This document shows positions 35,795 to 45,941 of a stretch of 64,000 nt of DNA, piece by piece (within the stretch, counting starts at the first letter, position 1; each line of letters starts with the position of its first letter). The translations under genes and the position numbers were made by a program. The notes beneath the pieces were generated by a model. That model did no database searches. It was given only the letters and a program-made list of their open reading frames with translations, and had not been told where the DNA came from. The DNA is taken from positions 62,001 to 126,000 of the forward strand of contig JAVYIG010001814.1 in NCBI GenBank assembly GCA_035222895.1. Reading direction: 5' to 3'. This DNA is from Strongylocentrotus droebachiensis. Taxonomy: Eukaryota > Echinodermata > Echinoidea > Camarodonta > Strongylocentrotidae.

Positions 35795-36303
35795 CCTTTT
35801 CTTTAGTCTTCTTTTTCTTCTTCTCCTTCGTTCACCTCCTCTTCTTCCTCTTCGTCTTCCTCGTCTGATTCTATCCTCCTACTCTTCCTCTTTCTTCTTC
35901 TTCTTCTTCTCATCCTCCTCCTCATCCTTCTTCTTCCCCTTCTCCTCCTCCTTCCCTTCCTCCATATTCATATTTCTTCTTCTACTACTTATTCTTCTGC
36001 TCATTCTTCAGCTTTTTCTTTTTCTTCTTCTTCATTTTTTCTGCTTGTTTCTTCTTCTTCTTTCTCCTCGTTTTCTTCCTCTTCGTCTTATCCTATTTTC
36101 CTCCTCCTTCTCCTCTTTCTCCTTCTTCACATCCTCCTAATCCTTTCCTCCTTCTCCTCCATCTTCATATTTCTTTTTCTTCTTCTACTTATTAAACTGC
36201 TCAATCATTCTTCTTCTTCTTCTCCTCCTCCTCCTTCTTATTCTCCTCCTCCTCCTCCTCCTCCTTCTTCTCCTTCTCCTTTTTCTTCTTCTTCTTCTTC
36301 TTA
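35795..36303 (+). repeat. Polypyrimidine (CTT/TCC)n block, about 500 bp
   Basis: An almost uninterrupted C/T tract of TTC, TCC and CTT units with rare purines. It ends directly against the LINE-like segment beginning AGATAAGATAAG, so part may be derived from that element's simple-repeat tail. Confidence 0.85.
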
Positions 36304-36900
36304 GATAAGATAAGATAAGATTTTATTCGTCTTTCTTTCAAATGACATACAGAGCATAACATTGGATCATAACACATTTACAAAGCAAAATAACAAATTA
36401 TGATAATGATAAAAAACATAGCTAACTAAAAGAAAGACGAGGAGACCCTGGTAAAAGCAGAGCTTGTAATTATTAGGGTCCCCTCTGAGCCGGATAAAAC
36501 ATGATGAATAGATATTTGTGACTACCTAAGAATACAATAGGGAAAAGGGGGTATAACAAAACAAGAAGTGTACACACACACAACAACAACAACAAAAAGA
36601 GAGACTAGACTAGACAAGACGGGAGAAAAGAGAAAATATGAGAAATAATAGAAGAATACAGCACATCGACAATAGGCACAGCACACAACGGGCACAAGAC
36701 AACAGGGGGAGGGAATAAGAGGTTGACAATCTGAAAATATTCAGTTAGACACATATTAATATCAAGAAGAAAATTTACATTTATAGTAATACATAATATA
36801 TCTTGGCACCATAATAACTACAAAAATGAACTACTCTATGAGTCACAGTATTTATCGAGAAGATAAACCTTAAGTTTACACTTAAATGAAGAGAGACTAA
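36304..36900 (-). mobile_element. LINE-like 3' region (minus strand)
   Basis: On the minus strand the segment ends GACGAATAAAATCTTATC followed by repeated CTTAT units, a typical non-LTR 3' tail with polyadenylation-like AATAAA. Upstream it contains GGGTCTCCTCGTC and GGCTCAGAGGGGACCC. No reverse-transcriptase frame remains. The far boundary is uncertain. Confidence 0.4.
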
Positions 36901-37514
36901 CAGATTGCTTTCTTCTTCTTCTTCTTCTTCTTATATATTCCTTTTGTTCTGGTATGGCAATATAATATACTTCAGATGAAAATGACTCCTGGTAAGTTCA
37001 AAGCACAGATTATCTCCCTTCCAGCTCTCAATTAATAAAAGTATTTTTAAAGCATAGTCTTTATGATATTTCTCGTAATTGACCGAATAAATAAAATTTC
37101 TTGTTAGGGTAAAATGGTGACGATTTTGTTTCCAAAGAATATGACCTTTTTTTCTTCAAACTAATGATATTGCCGTGACAATCATGATAATTAGGAACAA
37201 ATTCAAGGAATTTAATTATACTAATAAGTTTAGAGAGCTGTAGGCAGAATATTAAATTAAATAAATGAAACTGTTTATTTCTTTAAAACAGGAACCAAAT
37301 CATCGTAATCTACCTTCGGGCAAATTTTATATGCATATTTGCATAAACATAAACAAGAAAAATGTATGAATATTAATAAATCATGTTGCTATCTCTCATA
37401 AATGTTTCTTTGTTTTAATATATGCTTTTCTCTTCTCTATTCCCTTTTGGAGGGCAAGTTTTGACATTTCTATCTCTTTAATAACGGTTGTCCAACATTA
37501 TAAATAATATAACA

Positions 37515-38433
37515 CACTGTAAAAAAAATAATAGTCGAAATAACTCAATAAAATTGGGGAAAAGAATTGCCTTATTTTTATTAAGTAAATATTACCTACG
37601 GCACCTTAAGTAGAATTTACTTATTTTGCTGAATAAATTTTTACTCAGTTAAATCGAGTTACATTAACGTAAATAATTTAAGTATTGTAATCATTTTAGA
37701 TAATAAAAAAAAAGCTATGATAGGTATTACATATTGCACGATTTGGTACCCATCTAATCTAACAAGTAACATCCACTAATCATTCACTATTCACTACTTC
37801 TATTTAAGATTTAACCGTATATCTACCACCATCACAATACTATTACATACGCTTCAATTCGACACATATTGAAAGGCTCCAAATTTTATATATACTTGAT
37901 CGTAGCATCTTAAAAGGAAAATTGGTTGACAATTTCCTGAAATATCAAGTTTTGATTTGATTTGAACTGGGTAACAATTAAACATTTTCTTGTCTTTGCT
38001 TAGCCATGTTAAATGAATTATTAAATGTTTTAAAGTCCTTAAATTTTCATTCAACCACAAAAAAGAATTGTTTTATTTAAAAAAGAGTTTAATTTGGTCT
38101 TAATGAATATTCATAAATTATGTAAATATTTCTATTACGCACTGCATCGGTCCTTACAATAAAAAGATAAGAATAATCAACATAAATTGTTTGAGTAATA
38201 CGTATAATTTCTGATTTTGAGTTAAAATTACTAAATTAATACAAGCTGAAATTACTTAAAGTTCTTATGTATTTGATTTTACTTAAATATTCCACGTATG
38301 TTCTACTAAATTGAAAGTTTGAGTTAGCAAGACTTAAATTTAGTGCGTAAGTGGCAAAACTAATGTTTTCAAGTAAATTCTACATGGAAAAAATACGTAA
38401 AAATTACCAATGAACAAATTCTTTTTTACAGTG
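37515..38433. mobile_element. 919-bp element with CACTGTAAAAAA inverted ends
   Basis: Left end CACTGTAAAAAAAA and right end TTTTTTACAGTG are inverted. The interior is AT-rich and non-coding. No target duplication was found. CACTG ends occur in CACTA-like and Chapaev elements, but the assignment is open. Confidence 0.45.
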
Positions 38434-39897
38434 CAGTACTAATAATGTAAATCTTAAATGTAATCGTTTGAGGAAGCCAAATACAATTTAGGACTCTATT
38501 TATCGCTCATTTGCATAATGCATTTAGGTATTTGAGAAAGGGAAATATTGGTTCCGGAAAGAGAAAGTCAGAGAGAGAGAGAGGGAGAGAGAGAGAGAGA
38601 GAGAGATAGAGAGAGGTAGAGAGAAACGGTAAAACGGGAGATCATACGAAAAATTCAAACAAAATGTCCACGAGACCGATTTCCATTTAATATTACGTAC
38701 AATAATAACAAAAGAAAAACATTCCATACTCAGATAAAATCAAGGTAATATCACCTCATGTTCAATGTGCATAACATAAAAGGCTTCATATTCACATCAT
38801 AAACATTATACCATCATGTGCGGACGGGCAAACATTCCTTAGCGAAGTGTCATTGACTTTTCTGACTATCCACCTTCCACCCTCTTAAAAAATATATATA
38901 TGACAATTATGCAAATTAATTGATACCTTTTTTATGACCCAGCAACTGGCGTTAATATTTAGGCATTGTGTACACTATCACAGACATGTATATTGTTTTA
39001 ATGTTATTTTGTGAGGGTTATTATCAGACAACATTAAAACAAATATACGAGGAGACTTCCTGAATGCCCGAATGTTGGATTTTTACATTCTCAGGGGGCT
39101 ACTTACTCTTAAGCAACTTTTCGTATATAATATATACCTCTGAAAACCATAACTTGAAACATTTTGTTTATGGAAACATAATATAGAAAGAGAAAAAAAA
39201 TAGACAATAATTGTCGTGTGATAATGCCTTACAGTTTCAACGAGTATCTGTTCTAGATTGCGGAAAGAGCACTATCTAGCACTGCTATCATACTAAGTGA
39301 GAAATTCAGACAATAGTTTTTCATCCATTGGTCCATTATTTGGTCGTGATTTTGATAATGAAAAGTGTGATTTTAGTGCTCTAAGGAAACCAAAATATTA
39401 TACGATGCGTCTCCTTGTTTGCTGCTATCTGAATGTGTTGCCCATGGAAACAACACCTTATGAATAAATAATGTGGGCGTTAACAAAAATAAGGCTGACT
39501 TCTGAAAGTATTGTCTTCTTCGTTGTGCCCCCGCCCCCTTATCATTTTTTTTAATTGACTCTCGTCCTCTCTTTTCTTCCAACTCTGTTAGTTCCCGCCT
39601 TCATGCCGCCGGTAGCCTTTAAATATTTTCAATAAGACATAATATAATTAACAGTGACACATTTATCACAAGGTTATTTAAAGGAGGAAAAAAAATAATG
39701 ATGTAATGTTCTACATTTTACAAGTTCAACACTGATACAATTTTAGCATAGCACTTAAAAGAGGTGTGCTTGACATGAATCCGTAGGCCTAATACACTTC
39801 AATAATAAAAGATGTGAAACACATTTAATTGATGCAAAGTCCGAACGGTTTGAATCACAGAGGGCGCACCACAGTGTAACCAAAATAATCGCATACA
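38434..39897. other. Gene-free interval with GA microsatellite
   Basis: Contains an imperfect (GA)n run at about 38565-38625 and otherwise AT-rich DNA. No gene is seen. Confidence 0.5.
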
Positions 39898-39902
39898 ATT
39901 AA

Positions 39903-40287
39903 AGATAAAGTTGAGTTCTGGTCATGTGATTGCATTGTGAAAGAAACAGAGTGGAATCGATCAGAAAAGGCTGATCATCTAGCATATAAGTATTGGTGTG
40001 TACTGCAAGGTTCTGGAATCATCAAAATGATAAGAAATTTGGCCCAGTCTTGGCAAAGTTAAAAGCACTGCACCCAAAAAGATGTATATGGGACTACACA
40101 AACATGTGGCATAAGAATCCGTCCCAATTTCTATGCTGTTACACGACATATTTAGAATATTAAGGCATTTGAAGAACCATGCTTTTCAGGGAATATTTGT
40201 AATCTGATGTTCTTCCACACTTGCATAAAACACAATGATAACGCTCGCAAATTATTTTTCACCTCTTCCCAGAACTCGACCTTCTCT
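39903..40287. mobile_element. TTAA-flanked MITE, copy 2 (about 385 bp)
   Basis: Starts AGATAAAGTTGAGTTCTGG; the right end is the diverged complement (AGAACTCGACCTTCTCT). TTAA flanks both sides (39899-39902, 40288-40291). Shares the GGGACTACAC segment with copy 1 at 29849. Confidence 0.65.
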
Positions 40288-40379
40288 TTAATATTGAACA
40301 TTTTTATACTGTTGCCTGTGTATATAATATACAAGCAATTTATTGTCTATATCTAACCAAAAAAAATATACTTTGTAAA

Positions 40380-40830
40380 CCATAACATATTCTTTCTACA
40401 CTACGAGTCACAGTGTGGACAAACCACAGTGTGGCTAGAGTAGATTTTGAATACGACCACAGTGTTGTCGATGTGAAGACACCGTGTTCACACGTTTTTT
40501 TTGTACTCAGAGTGCGACATTGTATGGAATACTCCTGTCGCACAACAAATCACGGTGTGGACGCACCACAGTGTGAAACACTGTGCTAACACATCTTTTT
40601 TTAACATCTTGTTCCACACTATGTCCGCATAAGAAATTATACCGTGAACGCACTAAAGTGAACCAACAGCGTAGTCTTTGGTTACTGTGGAATATCCGAT
40701 TTTAATATATGAGCTGTGTTCACACTTTTCACACACACACACACAGCTTGTGACCACACACAGTTGACTGACCAAAGTATGAACACAATTGATACACTTC
40801 CGTTACCTGTTGACTACGTGACAAACTGAG
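40380..40830. repeat. Region dense in CACAGTGTG-type motifs
   Basis: At least eight CACAGTGTG, CACGGTGTG, CACAGTGTT or TGTGTTCACAC variants occur on both strands over 450 bp, plus a (CA)n run at 40732-40746. It resembles a subterminal motif array, but clear outer ends were not found. Confidence 0.5.
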
Positions 40831-40849
40831 TTCACTCTTTGTTCACATC

Positions 40850-41006
40850 AGGGACTTTCAGATTTGCACGACGAGAACGTAGACTTCTCGTGTGACTCCT
40901 TTTTAAGGCAATGCGAAATTACTGCCAGTGCCTTAAAAGGTCGTCACATTAAAAGGATGTCACACGTCGCAGTCCGCGTTCTCGTCGTGCAAATCTAAAA
41001 GTCCCT
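40850..41006. mobile_element. 157-bp palindromic MITE
   Basis: Left AGGGACTTTCAGATTTGCAC pairs with the complement ending in AAAAGTCCCT. The CGACGAGAACG blocks and the TTTTAAGGCA/TGCCTTAAAA centre also pair, so nearly the whole element is one hairpin. No target duplication noted. Confidence 0.75.
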
Positions 41007-41072
41007 ATTGTGTGACATACAGTGACACTGACACAGTATCTTGTTTCCATTACAGGAGAGGAAGGCCTCAAA

Positions 41073-41078
41073 TTTATT
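41073..41078 (-). terminator. Candidate poly(A) signal of the GPCR gene
   Basis: AATAAA on the minus strand about 195 bp past the stop codon. It is the nearest match seen; usage is inferred. Confidence 0.35.
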
Positions 41079-41270
41079 CTTCCCCTGACACCAAATATTT
41101 GAGGCTAAGCGAGGAAAGGAACAATATGCCACCCCTCCCCTGAAAAAAAAATGGTTACGTAGGTGATTCTTATGACTATTAAAACGCTTATGATTGTAAA
41201 GCTGAAAGAAGGAAAATTTTATCAGATTGCAAAAGACGGCATGGTGATGGGATTTGCATTGCCATCTGCA

Positions 41271-42425
41271 CTAAACAGAAGATACACTAACAGGTGCGGT
41301 AACAAGTGCACTAGAGGACGTCTCGACTTTGTGCTCAAAGACAGGACCATGGCTTGCTTGAGAGCAGATGAAGATGCCTTTGAGTGCGGTACGAAACTGT
41401 GGATTCCTGGCTGTATAGATGAAAGGATTCAAGCATGAATTGAAAAACGCCATTGTTATGAGAGAACGTTGCAGTGGACTCCCGAGGTAGCTCCTTGCAA
41501 TGAAACCCATGTTTGCACAGAAGAAGGCAATCTGAGATGGTGCCCAGCAAATGATAAACACGATTATGACAATGAGCATCATCTTGAGGACGCGAGTGCG
41601 GGCTGTGAGGTGATTTGATGGCTTGGCGGTGACGGATCCTGCGGTTAAGATCTTGGAGAAATGTCGGGCCTCTTGATGAAGTTTCTTGGCGATCAACAGT
41701 TGAGTCAGAAGGATGAAGAAAGTGGGTATACCTATGCGCAGACAGACGATGTAAGCGGCAAAGGCCATGTCGCCTTCGGGAGAAAACCTTTGACGAACGC
41801 AACGTCCAGTGATGTCATCAACTTTAAAGACAAATATGTACCTGCTTCCCGCGGTCATGAACGTCAACCACACCAGAGCTGTACAGATGTACGCCCGCCG
41901 TTTAGTGACCATGCGATTGAAAGTCAGAGGATAGACAACTGCAAAGAAGCGGTCAAAACATATGGTGACGAGTTGATACGAGGACACCGTGATGAGCATC
42001 CATCTCAGAGTCTGTAAATAAATGAATATACAATACAAGCGTCCAGCGGCACTTAATGGCATTGTTTGAGCTCTTGGGAAGGGAATCATCGCAACGGATA
42101 ATAGGAAATCTGCAACTGCTAGATTTCCTACCAAAATATCAGTGGAGCGACTTGAGGAATTCTTCCGGAACACCACAAGTATAACCAGTAGGTTCCCCAC
42201 TATCCCTAGAATCGCAGAGACCAACTGCAAATCTATCCACCAAGGCCACTCCATTGCCCGCCAAGACCACCCAAATGTAGTCTTTGGTAGCGTTTCTTCG
42301 GAATGGTCTTCGATTTCAGTGAAATTTAATGGAAATTCGGTAGGGCCATCATCGTCGCTAGTAGCATCTGGCAATCGTCTGATGGTGCTAGACTCGGATT
42401 TGCGGCTGGTTGATTCGTAGGCCAT
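41271..42425 (-). CDS. Class A (rhodopsin-family) G-protein-coupled receptor, 384 aa
   Basis: A single uninterrupted frame with seven spans. TM1 carries GN at 77-78 and TM2 LAVAD at 102-106. C132 and C209 are positioned for the conserved disulfide. TM3 ends D158-R159-F160 (DRF, not DRY). TM6 has CWAP at 293-296 and TM7 NPFIY at 333-337. An NFT sequon (34-36) lies in the extracellular N-terminus. The tail is Ser/Thr/Val-rich. The receptor would sit in the plasma membrane and couple to G proteins; the ligand cannot be read from the sequence. By eye it resembles peptide-receptor-like orphans, and sea urchins have large lineage-specific expansions of such intronless receptors. ATG at 42425 is preferred because it starts the frame; an upstream out-of-frame ATG occurs at 42508. 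Confidence 0.88.
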   Translation of the reverse strand: MAYESTSRKSESSTIRRLPDATSDDDGPTEFPLNFTEIEDHSEETLPKTTFGWSWRAMEWPWWIDLQLVSAILGIVGNLLVILVVFRKNSSSRSTDILVGNLAVADFLLSVAMIPFPRAQTMPLSAAGRLYCIFIYLQTLRWMLITVSSYQLVTICFDRFFAVVYPLTFNRMVTKRRAYICTALVWLTFMTAGSRYIFVFKVDDITGRCVRQRFSPEGDMAFAAYIVCLRIGIPTFFILLTQLLIAKKLHQEARHFSKILTAGSVTAKPSNHLTARTRVLKMMLIVIIVFIICWAPSQIAFFCANMGFIARSYLGSPLQRSLITMAFFNSCLNPFIYTARNPQFRTALKGIFICSQASHGPVFEHKVETSSSALVTAPVSVSSV

Positions 42426-42588
42426 AGCCGTTGAGAAAGAATTTGACTATTGAGGACCAGAAGTTCCTTGGAGATCAATAGTTGATTGGTTTGTTGCAAG
42501 AGACCCATGATTGACCGACATCAGAAGGACAAGCATGGAATAGAACTTGGAGTTCATCTTCAAACGGCAAAATACAATGTACGTCTAC

Positions 42589-42856
42589 CTGATGAGGGAT
42601 GAAATTTTTAAAAGAAAACGAAGACAAAAAATGTCATCTTTTTTTTCCCTAAGCAAACCAAAACAACAAATTTAACAGGCATAGTGATGGTGGTATAAAA
42701 CTTAACGAAATAATCGTCTGTTCGGAGCCACAAGGGCGTTAACTCAAAATATTCTTTAAAAATTCAATGTGGACGAAAATTTAAAAAACACTTAAAGATT
42801 TCCTGCATTAAAAAAATGAGTGACAATCCAACAGAAAAATGCAACTTTGAGCTTAC
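42589..42856 (-). other. Probable 5'UTR intron of the GPCR gene
   Basis: On the minus strand, donor TCAG|GTAAGC (intron starts 42856) and acceptor CCCTCATCAG (intron ends 42589), the latter preceded by a TTTTTTGTCTTCGTTTTC tract. Removing it joins a short leader to the coding exon. Confidence 0.5.
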
Positions 42857-42930
42857 CTGATCGTGCTTTCGTAAATCTCAGCAACTGAAGCGGTTGGTCT
42901 CTCTACTATTATCACATTCAAGCATCCCCG

Positions 42931-42937
42931 TTTTATA
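42931..42937 (-). promoter_or_regulatory. TATA box of the GPCR gene
   Basis: TATAAAA on the minus strand followed by a GC-rich CGGGGATGC. It lies about 75 bp upstream of the predicted leader donor, so transcription would start near 42905, giving a leader exon of about 50 bases. Confidence 0.5.
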
Positions 42938-42941
42938 GGGT

Positions 42942-43558
42942 TCGGTGGCACTTAGTGCTTAACTGCGTGTATTTCATCACTCTTAATTTTTTTCTCCTTA
43001 ATGTAGATATTCTATATGCTATTATAGTCACTCTACTGATTTGTGCAATGACTGTGTTTGCGATAAAATTAAAAGAAATTGCACTTATCTCCAACAGAAC
43101 TACTTCTTTAAAATGTCTAATTGTCAAGACGATGATGAAACTTGATTTAAAAACTAACTTCAGGCTTCAAACTTTGTCAAAGTAATCGTTCAATCGTGTT
43201 CATCCTTGAAATTATTCTGTACTTCCATTAAATTTCCAACTTCCACCTTTGAGTGGACAGGAAATGTACTTTCATGATAGCCAAGTGACTCTTTTTAACC
43301 ATTTCAAAATAATGTACTGCTAAAGATATTTCACTTTGGTGAAAGGTGGTCAACTGTTGAAGGTTAGCTACAATTAAGTGGTTAATGGAAGCCTTTATAA
43401 AAAATTGCATGCATTTCGCCCTGCCATAATTATAACGAAAGTAAATATCATACGCTGAAGAAAGTATAAAGATGGATGTAATGGACTTGAACAACATAAA
43501 TTATATTAATGGTATAGGTCTACAACTATTTTGAATAGTTTATACGCGACAGGTAAGT
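42942..43558. other. Gene-free upstream region of the GPCR
   Basis: AT-rich DNA with no gene or delimited repeat; distal promoter elements of the receptor could lie here. Confidence 0.4.
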
Positions 43559-43567
43559 GCTTTAGAG

Positions 43568-45932
43568 CGTATCAGGACAATTACCCCCTGGGCAATCACC
43601 CCCCGGAAAATTACCCCCCGGAAAACTACCCCCGTAGGACGATTACCCCCCGGAATATTACCCCCCGGAGAATTACCCCCCGAGGACAATTACCCCCCAA
43701 GGACAATTACCCCCCGGAAAATTACCCCCCGGAAAATTACCCCCCGAGGACAATTACCCCCCAAGGACATTTACCCCCCGGAAAATTACCCCCCGGAGAA
43801 TTACCCCCCGAGGACAACTACCCCCCGAGGACAACTACCCCCCGAGGACAACTTCCCCCGAGGACAATTACCCCCCGAGGACAATTACCCCCCGAGGACA
43901 ACTACCCCCCGAGGACAACTACCCCCCCGAGGACAACTACCCCCGAGGACAATTACCCCCCGAGGACAATTACCCCCCGAGGACAACTACCCCCGAGGAC
44001 AATTACCCTCCATGGACACTACTGGGCCTGGTGGCTCAGTGGTTAGAGCGCCCGTCTCATGTACGGAAGGTCGTGGGTTCGAACCCCAGCCGAGTCATAC
44101 CAAAGACTTATAACAATGGGACCTTCTGCCTTCTAGCTAGGCGCTCAGCATATTAGATTTGAGAAGGGTAGTAATAATTATGTTATGTTATGCAGGGTTT
44201 CATAACTGAAGTGGCTACCCTGGGTAAATAAAACGTTATTATTATTATTATGATTGTTATTACCCTCGAGGACAAGTACCCCCGAGGACAACTACCCCTC
44301 CCCCTTCGACGACAACTCCCCCCCCCCCCCCCCCCGAGGACAATAACTCCTGGAGGACAACTACCCCCAATGACAATCATTCCCGAGGAATTTATAAGAC
44401 TGTGACGTATAACGCAAGCTTCTCTCCAAATTGCTATTTACAGAAAATTGCATAAACCTTCATTTCAGTCTTTTCAAATTATTCAATTCGATTTGGGGGG
44501 GGGGGGGGGTGGAGGTTGCCCAATTCCCCTGTAGTTTTGCTACCGAGTAAAGAACAGAAATTACATTTCTTAGAAATTAAACAATACATTGCGCGCAGAT
44601 GAGTACGCGTTACAGCCTCTCTCACCACCAATGGCACAACAAAGAAATTAGGATGTAAGATTTCCTTTATGCATCCTTTGTAACTTTTTCATCAGCTGAT
44701 CGTGTATTTGTCTTTGTATGTATAATGGGCCCTCATCCATGCCGTGATCCATAATTAAGGTTTTCTTCACGTTATTTATTTATTTCTGTTGAAGTATATA
44801 TGTTTTCGTGTACGTTAAATTATTTTGAAATAGAAATTGCCTTCAAGTTATATGTACGGTGCCATGTCAAAAGAAAATAAATATCCGCTCTCTGGTAATT
44901 CATCTCATTTGATTTTGTAACTCCAGCACAGCGTTTTTCAACCGGGGTGCCGCAAGAGAATGATTTGGAAAACGTTGATTTTGTAAAAAAAAATCAAATA
45001 CCAGAAACGGTTAAAATATGTAATTACAAGAGAAAATAAAATTTGGAAGATACTAAAGTGTCTTCCTTCCTCGCTCGCTGACAATATTTTGACAGCAAGG
45101 CAAATAGGGCAACGAGAGGCCCGAATATCCTCATATAAGTGTATCAAGGTCATGACCGAATATATCACTTTTTTATGTACATTCGGCGGCAAGGTGCCCG
45201 CATACAGTACTGTAAATAGTTTCTAGTGTGTGGATTACAAACTATTTGTTTACCAGTTTTAAAATGCCTTTTTTATTCTTAAATGTGCCCATACGTGTGT
45301 GCATAGTACTTGACGAGAGCCAGAGTCACGCAAAATTAATAGTCTGTAAAGACTTTGAGATTTGGGAGAAACTTTTCATTTCTTAAGAGGGTACCGTGAC
45401 TAACAAAAAGCTAAAATAACGCTGCTCCAGAGAAATGTATTTCTATGCATTTTGAAAAGCGCTGGACAATTACCTAAAACTTACATCCTTCGTGGAAATT
45501 AGCAACCGCGCTGGCGTTGCATAAATTATAATAAAAGGGAAATGTGTAGTAATGAGAAAGACAACGTGCTATAGTATTTGAAAGAATATGGGGTCATGCA
45601 GGGGATCCTATGAGCTCGTAGCCATCTCTCAATGTGTCAGATCGTCTTTTGCTCTTGAATCCTGATTGTCCACGGGGGTAATTGTCCTCGGGGGGTAATT
45701 CTCCGGGGGGTAATTTTCCGGGGGGTAATTGTCCTCGGGGGGTAATTGTCCTCGGGGGGTAATTCTCCGGGGGGTAATTCTCCGGGGGGTAATTGTCCTT
45801 GGGGGGTAGTTGTCCTCGGGGGGTGATTCTCCGGGGGGTAATATTCCAGGGGGTAATTGTCCTTTGGGGGTAGTTTTCCGGGAGGGTAATTTTCCGGGGG
45901 GTGATTGCCCAGGGGGTAGTTGTCCTAGAACC
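43568..45932. mobile_element. 2.4-kb foldback (FB-like) element with 9-bp target duplication
   Basis: Both ends are long tandem arrays of a 17-18-bp unit (GGACAATTACCCCCCGA and variants): about 43574-43995 plus 44265-44370 on the left, and inverted at about 45670-45926 on the right. The terminal AGGACAAYTACCCCCTGGG blocks match as inverted copies. GCTTTAGAG is directly repeated on both flanks (43559-43567, 45933-45941). Foldback elements of flies have this design and 9-bp duplications and are allied to Mutator-like transposons. There is no coding capacity: the long NYPPE/ITPRG frames are readings of the array. Confidence 0.75.
44023..44262 (+). mobile_element. tRNA-derived SINE inserted in the foldback array
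   Basis: The tRNA-like head (44025-44098) has box A GTGGCTCAGTGGTTAGAG, an anticodon loop CTCATGT (CAT, Met-like) and box B GTGGGTTCGAACCCC. The body contains TAGGCGCTCAGCAT, and the tail GGCTACCCTGGGTAAATAAA runs into (ATT)n. It interrupts the minisatellite, which resumes at about 44265. It is the most complete SINE in the window. Confidence 0.75.
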
Positions 45933-45941
45933 GCTTTAGAG

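Noticed and set aside
43531-44046. 171-codon frame of NYPPE/ITPRG repeats
   Set aside because: It is the reading of the GGACAATTACCCCCCGA minisatellite arm; the opposite arm gives a similar frame on the other strand (45629-46108).
44025-44098. A functional tRNA-Met (CAT) gene
   Set aside because: The acceptor stem does not pair properly and the sequence continues into a SINE body and tail; the head at 3470 is even more degraded.
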